Shown: positions 7,319-17,060, counted from the stretch's first letter. The stretch: 64,000 nt of DNA from SVEL01 sp045125245 (GCA_045125245.1 JBGVNF010000052.1:5795-69794), one strand, 5' to 3'. Program-made: numbers and translations. Notes: a model not told the origin generated them from the letters alone.

Positions 7319-8227
7319 TTAATTACTATTTACTTGTTTCTTCTCTTCCATCCTTGGAAGTATAATTCTTCCCTGCAACCATATGGTTCCCTTAAATCTT
7401 CTTCCCGGTTGCGGTTCACCTTCCAAATCTGCCTCATTTATAGCAAGGTTAATAAGCACATCATTATAATTTAATGTAATAAGATATACATTTTCCCCTG
7501 TTATTTCATTCTTTGTCACATCTACTGTAGCTATATCTGCCACGATACTATACATATCACTTTCTAGTCCATATGGCATAAATGATGATGCCACTATAGT
7601 AAAGACATCCTCATGCATCAATCTTTTTGATATCTTCGCATATGTATCCATATCTTCAAATGTCAATGCTTCCATAGCGGACTCGTCACCCTGTCTTGCT
7701 GCTGAGATAAGATTTGTTCGTCTCTTTAAAGACTGCTTCTTCTTGTTCTCATCATTGGGTGACATCTTTATAGGTAAAAGGACCATTCCAGATGTAGACA
7801 ATGCACTAAATATTACAGAGCAATACTTTGGCATTTCTTTCTTTCTCGCCTTCATATGCATTATATCCATAGCATTTTGAACATGGAAAATCATAGAGAC
7901 ACCTACTCGCAAGTCTTCACAGGCTCCTAGAAATGCATTTCTCTCATATCTTTTCTCCACCGTCACGTCCTCATGAATATTGTTATACTCTCCATATACA
8001 AACGGAAAATAGTAATCTATATCCATAGTATTTTCTGAGACACTTGTGCCATTCCATGCTATACCAATATTTTTACCAAACATTTTTCTAAGCTCCACTA
8101 GCTTATCTGCCCCAAAGCCTGTAAGCTCGCTCTGTCCATCAAGCTTTTTCACATCTGCTAACAGATTTATAATCTCTTTTTTAGTTTTAAATTTGCTAAA
8201 CCCAATAGCTCTTAGAAAGTCATGCAT
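7319..8227 (-). CDS. DUF3881 family protein
   Basis: The 302-residue protein begins MHDFLRAIGFSKFKTKKEI, the conserved opening of DUF3881 as I know it from Lachnospiraceae. It has no signal peptide or membrane helix and is probably cytosolic. The start at 8227 has GGAAAGAG directly upstream; a start six codons earlier is less well placed. It is divergent from the coiled-coil gene at 8382 across a 154-bp AT-rich region that must hold both promoters. No biochemical function is known to me. Confidence 0.75.
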   Translation of the reverse strand: MHDFLRAIGFSKFKTKKEIINLLADVKKLDGQSELTGFGADKLVELRKMFGKNIGIAWNGTSVSENTMDIDYYFPFVYGEYNNIHEDVTVEKRYERNAFLGACEDLRVGVSMIFHVQNAMDIMHMKARKKEMPKYCSVIFSALSTSGMVLLPIKMSPNDENKKKQSLKRRTNLISAARQGDESAMEALTFEDMDTYAKISKRLMHEDVFTIVASSFMPYGLESDMYSIVADIATVDVTKNEITGENVYLITLNYNDVLINLAINEADLEGEPQPGRRFKGTIWLQGRIILPRMEEKKQVNSN

Positions 8228-8381
8228 AGCTCTTTCCTTCCTCAAAAATACTTATCTGTTTCACACTATACACGGATTTCAAAAAAAATCAACTTATTTT
8301 TACGAAAATTCGTATATAAAATTGTAAAAATCCTTTACTTATGTTATTATTGAATTATTAATGTGACCTTGGAGGTGCTTC

Positions 8382-9500
8382 ATGGATAAGCAAAAGAAAT
8401 ATAAGAAAAATTATGGCATTCCGTTTTTCGCAATGGCATTCCTTGCGGCGGCTGTTTTTGAGTTTTATTACATTATGACTGAGCCTTACTCAGAATTTAT
8501 GTTAATCGGTATAGGTATTATTATGCTTATAACTGGTTATCTTACAATAGATAGTATTCTTACTGCGAAGGCTGAGAGTGATGCCAAGAAGGAAGAGCAA
8601 AACGATATGATGTTGAAAGCTCAGAAGGCTATCTACATTGCCACTAAGAAAAATGCTAAGGACGCCGAGATAAGACAGGCCAAAAGCATCAAAGCTGTTG
8701 AACTTATGATGAATAAAATGATTACTACTCAACAGGCTTTACTTGAAGAAAAGAAAACTGATGGCGACGATATGACTTCACTTATTGATCAGTTATCAGA
8801 GTCTAATGCGAAGCTTGCTAAAGAAGTCCAGTCAGCTATAACTGTCAATCAGCTTGTAAAGGCAAATGCAGACCTTGTGAGAAATGTAAAGGAAGCCTTA
8901 AGCGCCAATGCCTCTAGCACTTCCAGCAATATGTCAGAAGATTTAAATGCTTATGTAACAGCTGCTATGGAGACTCCTATGGTAACTGCCGCACCTAAAG
9001 CTACAGTAGCTCCTACTGTACAGAATACTCCTGTAGTACCTGAACCTGTGGTAGTACCTGAACCTGTGGTAGTTCCTGAACCTGTAGTTGTTTCTGAACC
9101 TATCGTAGAAGCTACACCTATGGTGGAGGATATTATCATAACAGATGAAGAACCTTTCGTAGAGCCTGAGCCTATCGTCGTTCCTGATGATAATCTTGGC
9201 TTTGATTTAAATGAATTCGATATCTCAGCAATGCTAGATAATCTAGAGGCTAATGACAACACTATGACAGACATCGAAAACGAAATTAACCTAGCACAGA
9301 TGGCAGAAAGCGAAGAGCTGGAAAATATAACTGTTCCTGATGAAATGACTCCAGAGCTTGACGCCGCTATGGATGACGGAAGTGACATTATAATAGACAC
9401 TATCACTACTGAAAGCAATCCTTTCGCTTCAAAAGTTGATGATTCACCTAACAGACAATTAACCGAGGAGGAAATAGCTGCACTATTTGCTAGCTTATAA
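8382..9500 (+). CDS. Membrane-anchored coiled-coil protein with Pro-Glu repeats and a C-terminal EEIAALF motif
   Basis: The 372-residue protein has two closely spaced helices (about 14-31 and 39-57). A long charged coiled-coil-like stretch (about 60-185) and a linker follow. Then come tandem VVPEP repeats (about 215-245), an acidic region, and the ending RQLTEEEIAALFASL. That last motif resembles the EIDALL-type peptide at the N-terminus of FliM/FliN and related chemotaxis docking peptides; the similarity is short and only suggestive. The start has GGAGG 6 nt upstream. The stop is 4 bp before the exonuclease ATG, so the two are probably co-translated. Confidence 0.7.
   Translation: MDKQKKYKKNYGIPFFAMAFLAAAVFEFYYIMTEPYSEFMLIGIGIIMLITGYLTIDSILTAKAESDAKKEEQNDMMLKAQKAIYIATKKNAKDAEIRQAKSIKAVELMMNKMITTQQALLEEKKTDGDDMTSLIDQLSESNAKLAKEVQSAITVNQLVKANADLVRNVKEALSANASSTSSNMSEDLNAYVTAAMETPMVTAAPKATVAPTVQNTPVVPEPVVVPEPVVVPEPVVVSEPIVEATPMVEDIIITDEEPFVEPEPIVVPDDNLGFDLNEFDISAMLDNLEANDNTMTDIENEINLAQMAESEELENITVPDEMTPELDAAMDDGSDIIIDTITTESNPFASKVDDSPNRQLTEEEIAALFASL
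9033..9102. repeat. 18-bp tandem repeat, about four units, within a CDS
   Basis: The unit GTAGTACCTGAACCTGTG repeats with a few substitutions and encodes VVPEPV units in the protein at 8382-9500. Because the unit is a multiple of three, changes in copy number would keep the frame and alter linker length. Confidence 0.8.
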
Positions 9501-9504
9501 AACC

Positions 9505-10455
9505 ATGAATTATATTGTATTAGACCTTGAGTGGAATCAGGTCTCACCAGGCAAGGAGCCAGGTAACAAGGATTTACCTTTTGAGATAATCGAAATCGGT
9601 GCCGTAAAGCTTGATTCCTCTATGAAAAAAATTTCAGAATTTTGTCAGGTCATACGCCCTAAGGTTTATCCTCATGTCCACTATAAAATCAAGGAGATTA
9701 CCCATCTAGATTCCAAAACTCTTGCTCTTGGCAAGTCATTTCCAGATGTATTCTCGAGCTTTTTAGAATGGTGTGGAGATGATTTTATGATTTGCACTTG
9801 GGGACCTATGGATGTCACAGAGCTCCAGAGAAATATGAAGTATTATGGTTTCCCATTGTTTAATACACCAGTATTTTTCTATGATATTCAAAAGATATTT
9901 GGCATCGTATATGAGGATAGAAAGATTAAGCGTTCCTTAGAATGGGCTATTGATTATCTTAAAATTCCTAAGGACGAATCCTTCCATCGTGCCTTAAGCG
10001 ATGCATATTATACTTCTAAGATTATGGAGCATCTTAAGCCGGAAGACATCAGTAAGAATTATTCTATAGATTGCTTCCAAAAGCCTAAGACCAGGGCTGA
10101 GCAAATCTATGTTGTGTATGATACCTATTCTAAGTTTATCTCCAGAGAATTTGACAATAAACTAGAGGTTTTGGATGATAAAGATGTAAATTCTACCATC
10201 TGTTATAAATGCAGCCACAGGACTCGAAAGAAAATCCGTTGGTTTTCTGATAATTCCAAGACCTATTATTGTCTTGCTAGATGCCATGAACACGGCTGGT
10301 TAAAAGGTAAGATAAGACTTAGAAAATCTGACGACGATAAAATATTTATTATTAAAACTTTAAAATTAACAGACGAAGCCGGTGCTGATTCTATAAGAAA
10401 GCGCCAAGCCGACATAAGGCGCAAACGTCGTGAAAAAAGAGCAAGAGCAGACTAA
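9505..10455 (+). CDS. 3'-5' exonuclease, DEDDh family (KapD/RNase T-like)
   Basis: The 316-residue protein begins MNYIVLDLEWNQ, giving the first D and E of the DEDD core (D7, E9). A middle Asp is in TWGPMDVTEL, and HRALSDAYYTSK supplies the His and final Asp of the DEDDh type. The C-terminal region has cysteine pairs (CYKCSHRTR and CLARCHEHGW) that look like a small metal-binding module. It would degrade single-stranded nucleic acid ends. There is no clear ribosome site, so coupling to the gene ending at 9500 is likely. Its last codons form the left arm of a terminator. Confidence 0.85.
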   Translation: MNYIVLDLEWNQVSPGKEPGNKDLPFEIIEIGAVKLDSSMKKISEFCQVIRPKVYPHVHYKIKEITHLDSKTLALGKSFPDVFSSFLEWCGDDFMICTWGPMDVTELQRNMKYYGFPLFNTPVFFYDIQKIFGIVYEDRKIKRSLEWAIDYLKIPKDESFHRALSDAYYTSKIMEHLKPEDISKNYSIDCFQKPKTRAEQIYVVYDTYSKFISREFDNKLEVLDDKDVNSTICYKCSHRTRKKIRWFSDNSKTYYCLARCHEHGWLKGKIRLRKSDDDKIFIIKTLKLTDEAGADSIRKRQADIRRKRREKRARAD

Positions 10456-10475
10456 CGTCCACTCTTGTTCTTTTT
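10437..10475 (+). terminator. Intrinsic terminator between convergent genes
   Basis: AAGAGCAAGAG (10437-10447) pairs with CTCTTGTTCTT (10462-10472) with one G-T, followed by a T-run on the plus strand. An A-run before the left arm lets it work on the minus strand too. It overlaps the exonuclease stop and ends at the dacF stop. Confidence 0.8.
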
Positions 10476-11832
10476 AATGTAGCTTGTTATTTTTAAATAA
10501 TTTCTTTCTAGCACGTTTCGCTTTTCTCTTGCCACTAGTCTTTCTTATTATTTTTATGATTATTACTAAAACTACGATAATCACAAAAAGTCCTATAACC
10601 TTGTACACATTTATAGGCAACTCTTCTTGTTTTTTAATAGGCTCTGTCTCTTCCTTTTTATACGGCGACTTATCGTCCTTATCTTCGTCATCTACATTCA
10701 ACTTAAGAATAGCCTGTCCTAAATACGCATCACCTATCTTATATTTTATACAAGCCATATGTCCATTCTCATCATTTTCTAAAAATGTTAATTCGTAACC
10801 CATTAAATCGAGACTGCTACCTGCAGGAATCGTTACATAGCTATCTGTTAGTTCCATAAGATTACTAGAACTTCCAAAAAGATTATCTCTACTTACAAAG
10901 AAGCTATCCTCTGATTGTCCAAATCTTGTTTCATTTCCTTTTACTTCTACATTCTGAAATTCTGTAAAACCATATTCAAACAATCTTCTAGTATCATCAT
11001 ACACCGTCTCTGTACCGGATTTCATAACCACGCACATAAGATTTCTTCCATCTCTACTTGCGTAAGTTACAAGTGTCCTTCCAGCCTCATCAGTATATCC
11101 CGTTTTACCGCCCTTAGCATAACTATAAAAAGCCGCTTGCCTACTTACAAGCATATTGTGTCTATTCCAAATTCTTACCACATCAGGCTCTACACTAGTA
11201 GGATTAACGATATAACTAGGATTACCCCACACCTCTGAAAAGGTAGCATTATTCATAGCCTCCATAGCGATAAGTGCCATATCGTACGCTGTGGTATAAT
11301 GATTATCATCATGTAAACCTGTTGCATTTACAAAATTTGTATTTACAGCTCCTATCTCCTTTGCCTTTGCTGTCATAAGCTTTGCAAATTCTTCCTCTGT
11401 ACCTGCAATTTTCATTCCCAAGCCTATAGCCACCTCATTAGCTGACCTAAGCATAAGCACATATATTAAGTCTCTTATACCTACCTCTTCTCCTGCCACA
11501 TAACCATACTTTGCAGCATCCCAAGGCAAGGCATTTATTATATCTTGTGTGAATGTGAATGTATCTTCCATAGCAAGATTTTCCACTGCAAGGAGCGTTG
11601 TCATAATCTTTGTGATACTAGCTGGATACATTTTCTCATGTGCATTTTTAGAATATAGTATCGCCCCTGTGTCTATATCAATAAGAATACCTGAGTGACC
11701 ATTTATTTCTGGTGCCTCTGGATAAATTGCTCTAGCTTCGACTACTTTTTTATCCTCTTCTTCTCCCTGTACATATTGTGTATTACTAAAAAGAATAGCT
11801 ATTATCGATAAATATATTATAATTCTTTTCAT
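10474..11832 (-). CDS. dacF: D-alanyl-D-alanine carboxypeptidase (penicillin-binding protein 5/6 type)
   Basis: This 452-residue enzyme trims the terminal D-Ala from peptidoglycan stem peptides outside the membrane. A signal peptide covers residues 1-23. The serine-protease-like motifs are all present: S72-I-T-K75, S130-A-N132 and K243-T-G245. A C-terminal domain follows, then a membrane helix near 410-430 (YKVIGLFVIIVVLVIIIK) and a very basic tail. The start codon touches the stop of the V-ATPase D subunit gene, which suggests co-translation as the last gene of that operon. The dacF symbol follows the Firmicutes naming of this group; the exact paralogue is uncertain. Confidence 0.9.
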   Translation of the reverse strand: MKRIIIYLSIIAILFSNTQYVQGEEEDKKVVEARAIYPEAPEINGHSGILIDIDTGAILYSKNAHEKMYPASITKIMTTLLAVENLAMEDTFTFTQDIINALPWDAAKYGYVAGEEVGIRDLIYVLMLRSANEVAIGLGMKIAGTEEEFAKLMTAKAKEIGAVNTNFVNATGLHDDNHYTTAYDMALIAMEAMNNATFSEVWGNPSYIVNPTSVEPDVVRIWNRHNMLVSRQAAFYSYAKGGKTGYTDEAGRTLVTYASRDGRNLMCVVMKSGTETVYDDTRRLFEYGFTEFQNVEVKGNETRFGQSEDSFFVSRDNLFGSSSNLMELTDSYVTIPAGSSLDLMGYELTFLENDENGHMACIKYKIGDAYLGQAILKLNVDDEDKDDKSPYKKEETEPIKKQEELPINVYKVIGLFVIIVVLVIIIKIIRKTSGKRKAKRARKKLFKNNKLH

Positions 11833-12465
11833 TTATTTAACTTTCCTTTTTTCATTCATCTGTTTTTTTATTACCTTAAGTCTAGTGAAATCCTCTCTCT
11901 CTTTTTCCTCCAAGGCACTAGAAATAAATTTAATAAGCTCCCTATACTTAGGTATAGTAATATTTTGCAATGCATTTGCACGTTTCTGAGCCTTTTTAAC
12001 ATTTACCGCCAGTCTATATGCCGCATTTTCTATGGCTGCCAACTCTACCGACAGCTCCTTCACTCTTATAAAAGCATTTCTTGCTCTATCTAAGGATTCA
12101 GTCGTGCCATACAAGGAATAGGTCAGCTTCATAGGGCCCGCCTTATAATCAATATAAGGTATCTCCACACCCATGATACTTCTTGATTTAATCTTTATAT
12201 TATCCTTGGTCGATACAGCATCTGCATAGGTTTCTACATTGTTTATACCTAGCTCAACATTAGCCTGCTGCAAAGATTGATAGGCATCCTTATAGACCTC
12301 CATAATCTTAGACTGGATATCCTCAGCCTTAACGATTAACTCCATAAGCTCTCGTATAAGTATGTTTCTCTTTTTATCCATAAGCTCATATCCCTGCTTC
12401 GCCAAGGCATATGAATTCTTTGCTTTTATTAAATTACCCTTTGTAGGAAACATATTTGGATCCAT
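11833..12465 (-). CDS. atpD: V-type ATP synthase subunit D (central stalk)
   Basis: The 210-residue protein begins MDPNMFPTKGNLIKAKNSY, the family hallmark, and is helical with long N- and C-terminal coiled coils as expected for the rotor shaft inside the A3B3 head. It couples ATP turnover in the head to rotation of the membrane ring. A GGTGGTGAT ribosome site precedes the ATG. It follows subunit B by 30 bp in the same operon. Confidence 0.95.
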   Translation of the reverse strand: MDPNMFPTKGNLIKAKNSYALAKQGYELMDKKRNILIRELMELIVKAEDIQSKIMEVYKDAYQSLQQANVELGINNVETYADAVSTKDNIKIKSRSIMGVEIPYIDYKAGPMKLTYSLYGTTESLDRARNAFIRVKELSVELAAIENAAYRLAVNVKKAQKRANALQNITIPKYRELIKFISSALEEKEREDFTRLKVIKKQMNEKRKVK

Positions 12466-12495
12466 CTAAAATCACCACCTTATCCCTATGGAATA

Positions 12496-13881
12496 TTAAT
12501 ATTTATCATAATATTTTTCAAGTATTTTTGTATCTATTCTGTCTAATTCTTCCTTTGGTAAAATATGAAGAAGACTCCAGCCTATATCAAGAGTTGTCTC
12601 TATAGTTCTATTTTCAAAATCCGCCTGCCCAACAAAATGCTCTTCAAATGCTCTACCAAATTCTAGATATTTTTTATCTGTAGGCGATAATTCATCCTCA
12701 CCAATAACTGAAGCCAAGGCTCTAGCATCTGTAACTCTGGCATATGAAGAAAACAACTGATTTGCCACATCCTGATGGTCCTCTCTGGTAAATCCTGCTC
12801 CTATTCCATCCTTCATAAGACGTGAAAGGGATGGTAAAACATTAATCGGCGGATATATGTTCTGACCTTGTAATGTTCTATCAAGAACAATCTGTCCCTC
12901 TGTTATATAACCTGTAAGGTCAGGAATAGGGTGTGTTATATCATCATTTGGCATAGAAAGTATAGGAAGCTGTGTCACACTTCCCTTTGAATTATTTACA
13001 ATGCCTGCTCTCTCATAGATTGCTGCAAACTCCGAATATAAATATCCTGGATAACCCTTTCTAGATGGTATCTCTCCCTTAGATGATGACACCTCTCTTA
13101 AAGCCTCCGCATAAGAAGTCATATCAGTTAAGATAACTAATACCTGCTTACCGCAGTCAAAGGCTAAATATTCTGCTGCCGTCAAAGCTACCTTAGGTGT
13201 AATAAGACGCTCTACTACTGGGTCATTTGCCAAATTCAAAAATATAGCTACATGGTCAAGAACTCTATTTTCTTCAAAGGTTCTTCTAAAGAAGTCTGCC
13301 ACGTCCGCCTTAACACCCATAGCAGCAAATACTACTACAAGCTCCTCATCTGAATTCTCTCCTAAAGAGGCTTGCTTTACAATTTGAGCCGCCAACTTAT
13401 CATGTGGCAATCCATTTCCTGAAAATATAGGAAGCTTCTGACCTCTGATAAGTGTTACCAATCCATCTATAGCAGATATTCCTGTTCTTATATAATTTCT
13501 AGGATACTCTCTCTCCGTTGGATTAAGAGGCTTTCCGTTTACATCCCTCTTAATACCCGATACTATAGGTCCCATATTGTCTATAGGCTTTCCTATACCA
13601 TTAAAGGTTCTTCCTAAAATATCCTCTGAAAGATACATTTCTAGAGGGTGCCCCGTCAGCTTTGTATGAGTATTTGTAAGAGACATATTTTCTGTTCCTT
13701 CAAATACCTGTATAACGGCCTTATCCTCATAGACCTCTATAATTCTTCCAGTTTTCTTTTCCTTACCATATATGCCTTCCACAACGAATTCTACTATCTC
13801 GTCATAGCTGGCACCATTTACGCCCTCCAGCGCTACAAGAGGGCCATTTATCTCACTTAATCCCAAATATGAAACTGACAT
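12496..13881 (-). CDS. atpB: V-type ATP synthase subunit B (regulatory/non-catalytic)
   Basis: The 461-residue protein carries B-subunit features: an N-terminal beta-barrel, NPTEREYPRNYIRTGISAID, and the nucleotide-site region RGQKLPIFSGNGLPHDKLAA, which replaces a canonical Walker A. Other matches are DMTSYAEALREVS, SRKGYPGYLYS and LTGYITEGQIVLDR. It alternates with subunit A in the soluble hexamer. GGAGGGAA lies just upstream of the ATG. Length fits the family (about 460). Confidence 0.97.
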   Translation of the reverse strand: MSVSYLGLSEINGPLVALEGVNGASYDEIVEFVVEGIYGKEKKTGRIIEVYEDKAVIQVFEGTENMSLTNTHTKLTGHPLEMYLSEDILGRTFNGIGKPIDNMGPIVSGIKRDVNGKPLNPTEREYPRNYIRTGISAIDGLVTLIRGQKLPIFSGNGLPHDKLAAQIVKQASLGENSDEELVVVFAAMGVKADVADFFRRTFEENRVLDHVAIFLNLANDPVVERLITPKVALTAAEYLAFDCGKQVLVILTDMTSYAEALREVSSSKGEIPSRKGYPGYLYSEFAAIYERAGIVNNSKGSVTQLPILSMPNDDITHPIPDLTGYITEGQIVLDRTLQGQNIYPPINVLPSLSRLMKDGIGAGFTREDHQDVANQLFSSYARVTDARALASVIGEDELSPTDKKYLEFGRAFEEHFVGQADFENRTIETTLDIGWSLLHILPKEELDRIDTKILEKYYDKY

Positions 13882-13895
13882 ATATTCCCTCCTAT

Positions 13896-15665
13896 TTACG
13901 CATTAGTTTCCATAATCTTATTATAAAAATTATCAACTGCTATCTTATAATCCGAAAACATACCTAACTTATCATTTGGCACATCATATTTTATAGCAAT
14001 TATTTTTTCAAAAATATCTTCACTTTTAAGTATAGACATAGGCATATTCATACCTATAAGCAACTTACATTTCTCATATAAATATAAAATAATCTGCATC
14101 ATCTTAAGCTGCTTTTCCAATGGAACACAGGTATCATCCTTATGAAATGCATTCTGCTGCAAGAAACCTAATCGTATAACTCTAGCTATTTCAAGAACAA
14201 GCTTCTGGTCATCTGGCAATACATCTGAACCGATAAGCTTAACTATCTCTTGAAGACTACTCTCCTGATTTAATATAGCTAATATTTTATTTCTACAATC
14301 TACAAAATCACTTCCCACATAGTCCTCATACCACTGACTTAAATCATCTGTGTACTCGCTATAGCTTGTAAGCCAATGAATAGCAGGGAAATGTCTCGCA
14401 TAGGCAAGGGATTTATCAAGTCCCCAGAAGCATCTTACAAATCTCTTTGTATTCTGTGTTACAGGCTCTGAGAAATCTCCACCCTGAGGAGATACCGCAC
14501 CTATTATAGAAACTGAACCTTCCGTTCCATTAAGATTTTCATAATATCCTGCTCTCTCATAAAATGCCGATAGCTTACTTGCCATATACGCAGGGAAGCC
14601 TTCTTCTGCTGGCATCTCTTCTAGTCGACCAGACAATTCTCTTAAAGCCTCTGCCCATCTAGATGTAGAATCCGCCATAATAGCCACATGATATCCCATA
14701 TCTCTATAATACTCTGCAAGAGTTAAGCCAGTATAAATACTTGCCTCTCTAGCTGCAACTGGCATATTTGAAGTATTTGCGATAAGAGTGGTTCTATCCA
14801 TAAGAAAGTTTCCTGTCTTAGGGTCTGGAAGCTTAGAAAAATCCTCTAAAACCTGCGTCATCTCATTGCCACGCTCACCACAACCTATATACACGATAAT
14901 GTCAGCATCCGACCATTTTGCTATCTGATGCTGTGTCATTGTCTTTCCTGTACCAAATCCCCCTGGTACACAGGCGGTTCCTCCCTTACCAATTGGGAAT
15001 AATGTATCTAAAATTCTCTGACCTGTTACAAGCGGCTTACTAACCGACTGTCTGGCGTGAGTAGGTCTAGGTACTCTTATCGGCCACTTTTGAGTCATAG
15101 TAAGTGCTCGCACATTTCCGTCATCGAGCTTAATAGTAACTATTTCTTCATCTATAGTATAAGCACCATCCTCCTTAACAGAAGTCACCACACCCACTGT
15201 ATTTGGAGGTACCATAACCTTATGGGTTATAGACTTAGTCTCAGGTACATTTGCTATAACAGTTCCTGGAAATACCGTGTCTCCCACCTTAACCTGCATA
15301 TATGTATCCCATTTTTTTGTTGTATCCAATGCATCTACAGATATACCTCGATTAATATATACACTATCTGCATTTTTCGCTATGCTTTTTAAAGGTCTTT
15401 GAATTCCATCGAATATATTATTCAGTATTCCAGGCGCTAATGTAACAAATAATGCTCTATCAGTTCCATACACCATATCTCCTGGCTTAAGTCCTGTCGT
15501 ATCCTCGTACACCTGAATAGTTGTCATATCTATATTTAGAGAAATAACCTCACCTACTAGCTTTTCATCGCTGACATATACCATCTCACCCATTATAAAG
15601 TCTGTCTTTCCTTTAATATAGATGACAGGTCCATTTATACCATATATTTTACCTGTTTTTTCCAT
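13896..15665 (-). CDS. atpA: V-type ATP synthase subunit A (catalytic)
   Basis: The 589-residue catalytic subunit has a Walker A motif GGFGTGKT at 235-242. It also has the long non-homologous insert characteristic of V/A-type A subunits, MADSTSRWAEALRELSGRLE, and EEGFPAYMASKLSAFYERAG. It hydrolyses or makes ATP in the A3B3 head. AGAGGG precedes the ATG by 8 nt. In fermenting Clostridia this enzyme often works as an ATP-driven H+ or Na+ pump; direction and ion cannot be decided from this subunit. Confidence 0.98.
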   Translation of the reverse strand: MEKTGKIYGINGPVIYIKGKTDFIMGEMVYVSDEKLVGEVISLNIDMTTIQVYEDTTGLKPGDMVYGTDRALFVTLAPGILNNIFDGIQRPLKSIAKNADSVYINRGISVDALDTTKKWDTYMQVKVGDTVFPGTVIANVPETKSITHKVMVPPNTVGVVTSVKEDGAYTIDEEIVTIKLDDGNVRALTMTQKWPIRVPRPTHARQSVSKPLVTGQRILDTLFPIGKGGTACVPGGFGTGKTMTQHQIAKWSDADIIVYIGCGERGNEMTQVLEDFSKLPDPKTGNFLMDRTTLIANTSNMPVAAREASIYTGLTLAEYYRDMGYHVAIMADSTSRWAEALRELSGRLEEMPAEEGFPAYMASKLSAFYERAGYYENLNGTEGSVSIIGAVSPQGGDFSEPVTQNTKRFVRCFWGLDKSLAYARHFPAIHWLTSYSEYTDDLSQWYEDYVGSDFVDCRNKILAILNQESSLQEIVKLIGSDVLPDDQKLVLEIARVIRLGFLQQNAFHKDDTCVPLEKQLKMMQIILYLYEKCKLLIGMNMPMSILKSEDIFEKIIAIKYDVPNDKLGMFSDYKIAVDNFYNKIMETNA

Positions 15666-15683
15666 ATATCTAGCCCTCTCCTT

Positions 15684-16256
15684 TTACAAGGTTATAATAA
15701 ACTTCTCCTTTGCTTCACTTATCTTAGTCTCAAAGGTATTATCTATTAGAATATTTTTACTAGGAATCTCTGCGCGCATTCCACCCTTAGCTATATTCTC
15801 ATTTATCATAAGCTTTATACCATATTGCTTATATGCGTCCTGAATAATTCCCTCATCCTTAGTACCTACGTAAACCAAAAGCTCTGATTCCTTGGCAATA
15901 TTCATAGCTTCCTTTATCTCCTTCATAAGAAGCTCTCTATATTCCTTAGTTTCCCTAAAGCTCATAAGCTCCTTCTCAACCAATTCAAATAATCTAGCTC
16001 TCAATTCGTTCTGCTTATGATTTATCTTACGCTTAATATGAAGCTGCTCGTAAGTATATTCCTTACTAGCCTGTCTCTCTATGGCATCCCTTAAGTTCTT
16101 TTCTTTTATTCTGACCTCTTTCAAATGCTGCTCCTTATGAGTTTCAAACTTCCAGTCCTGCTCTTTTTTAAATTCCTCCAGGGACTTTTCACATTCCTCA
16201 TGAACACTCTCTATGGTAACCATAGTAAAATGCTGTAGTTTTTCTTCTATTGTCAA
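15684..16256 (-). CDS. atpE: V-type ATP synthase subunit E (peripheral stalk)
   Basis: This 190-residue protein has a long charged N-terminal helix (about 1-100) and a globular C-terminal part including KGGMRAEIPSKNILIDNTFETK, typical of subunit E. With subunit G/H it forms the peripheral stalk. The start is a TTG at 16256, 6 nt after an AAGGTG site; no ATG lies nearby with a better site. Confidence 0.9.
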   Translation of the reverse strand: MTIEEKLQHFTMVTIESVHEECEKSLEEFKKEQDWKFETHKEQHLKEVRIKEKNLRDAIERQASKEYTYEQLHIKRKINHKQNELRARLFELVEKELMSFRETKEYRELLMKEIKEAMNIAKESELLVYVGTKDEGIIQDAYKQYGIKLMINENIAKGGMRAEIPSKNILIDNTFETKISEAKEKFIITL

Positions 16257-16288
16257 GGCTCACACCTTCTTTCTTTGATTTGATTAAA

Positions 16289-16597
16289 CTAAATTTTGAT
16301 TCCTATAGCCTCATTAATATATGAAGTTATAAAATCTTCTCTCTTTCTGCTTCCGTGTCTGTCTGGTATCTCCAAAATCAGCGGTCTTTTATAATTTAAC
16401 TTTATATTGGATACCACCTCAGGAAACTTAGTGGATAAAAGCTCTGTAACAAATATTATTCCTATCTCTTTATTTTCAAGAGCATTGTTAAAGGCGTCCA
16501 CAAACTCCTGCTTTTCGTGGACTACCACACCTTCCACGCCAGCTAGACGCATACCCGTAGCCGTATCGATATTATCACTTATCAAGAAACTTCTCAT
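16289..16597 (-). CDS. atpF: V-type ATP synthase subunit F
   Basis: This 102-residue protein begins MRSFLISDNIDTATGMRLAG and contains IGIIFVTELLS and LILEIPDRHGS, which match the small F subunit that binds the central shaft. The ATG at 16597 was chosen because GGAGG lies 5 nt upstream; the earlier in-frame start overlaps that site. It lies between the K and E genes, 16 bp after K. Confidence 0.93.
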   Translation of the reverse strand: MRSFLISDNIDTATGMRLAGVEGVVVHEKQEFVDAFNNALENKEIGIIFVTELLSTKFPEVVSNIKLNYKRPLILEIPDRHGSRKREDFITSYINEAIGIKI

Positions 16598-16613
16598 CCT
16601 AACCTCCAAGGTT

Positions 16614-17042
16614 TTAGAGCTTACCTAAAATCATAAATGAAATAATAAGTCCGTAGAGGGCAACACCTTCTGCAAGTCCTACGAAAATAAGTGACTTACC
16701 AAGAATGCTCTGATCCTCTGATATAGCGCCAAGCGCTGCACTAGCTGCCGAAGCAACTGCTATACCACCACCTATACAAGAAGCTCCCGTTGAAATCGCT
16801 GCTGCTAAATAACCCATTCCAACTGAAATTCCTGATGAAGAACCAGTCGCCACAGCCTCTGCTGCCATAGCAGTATCTGCAAAGCCAAAAATTACTGAAC
16901 CTATAAGTACACTAAAGAAAGTTAATACATTCATAGCCAAATATCTTTTGTATCTGCCTCTTGATTTCTCTCCTAAGGCATATGCTCCAAAAGGTATTAT
17001 CATCGTAAGTAAAAGTGCAATTACTAATAAAATCTTAATCAT
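16614..17042 (-). CDS. atpK: V-type ATP synthase subunit K (membrane rotor ring)
   Basis: The 142-residue hydrophobic protein has an N-terminal helix (1-22), a basic loop (GEKSRGRYKRYL), a second helix (about 38-60), and then a classic c-type hairpin. The hairpin's last helix contains the ion-binding Glu in VGLAEGVALYGL. Only one such carboxylate is visible, so each protomer probably carries one ion. I cannot decide between H+ and Na+: the glutamine typical of Na+-binding rotors is not obvious. An AGGAGGATAT site precedes the ATG. Confidence 0.93.
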   Translation of the reverse strand: MIKILLVIALLLTMIIPFGAYALGEKSRGRYKRYLAMNVLTFFSVLIGSVIFGFADTAMAAEAVATGSSSGISVGMGYLAAAISTGASCIGGGIAVASAASAALGAISEDQSILGKSLIFVGLAEGVALYGLIISFMILGKL

Positions 17043-17060
17043 TTTCTATATCCTCCTAAA

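Noticed and set aside
8951..9547. 198-codon antisense frame in the Pro-Glu repeat gene
   Set aside because: Ser/Thr/Gly repeats there are the antisense of the VVPEP repeat; the plus-strand gene has a good ribosome site and membrane helices.
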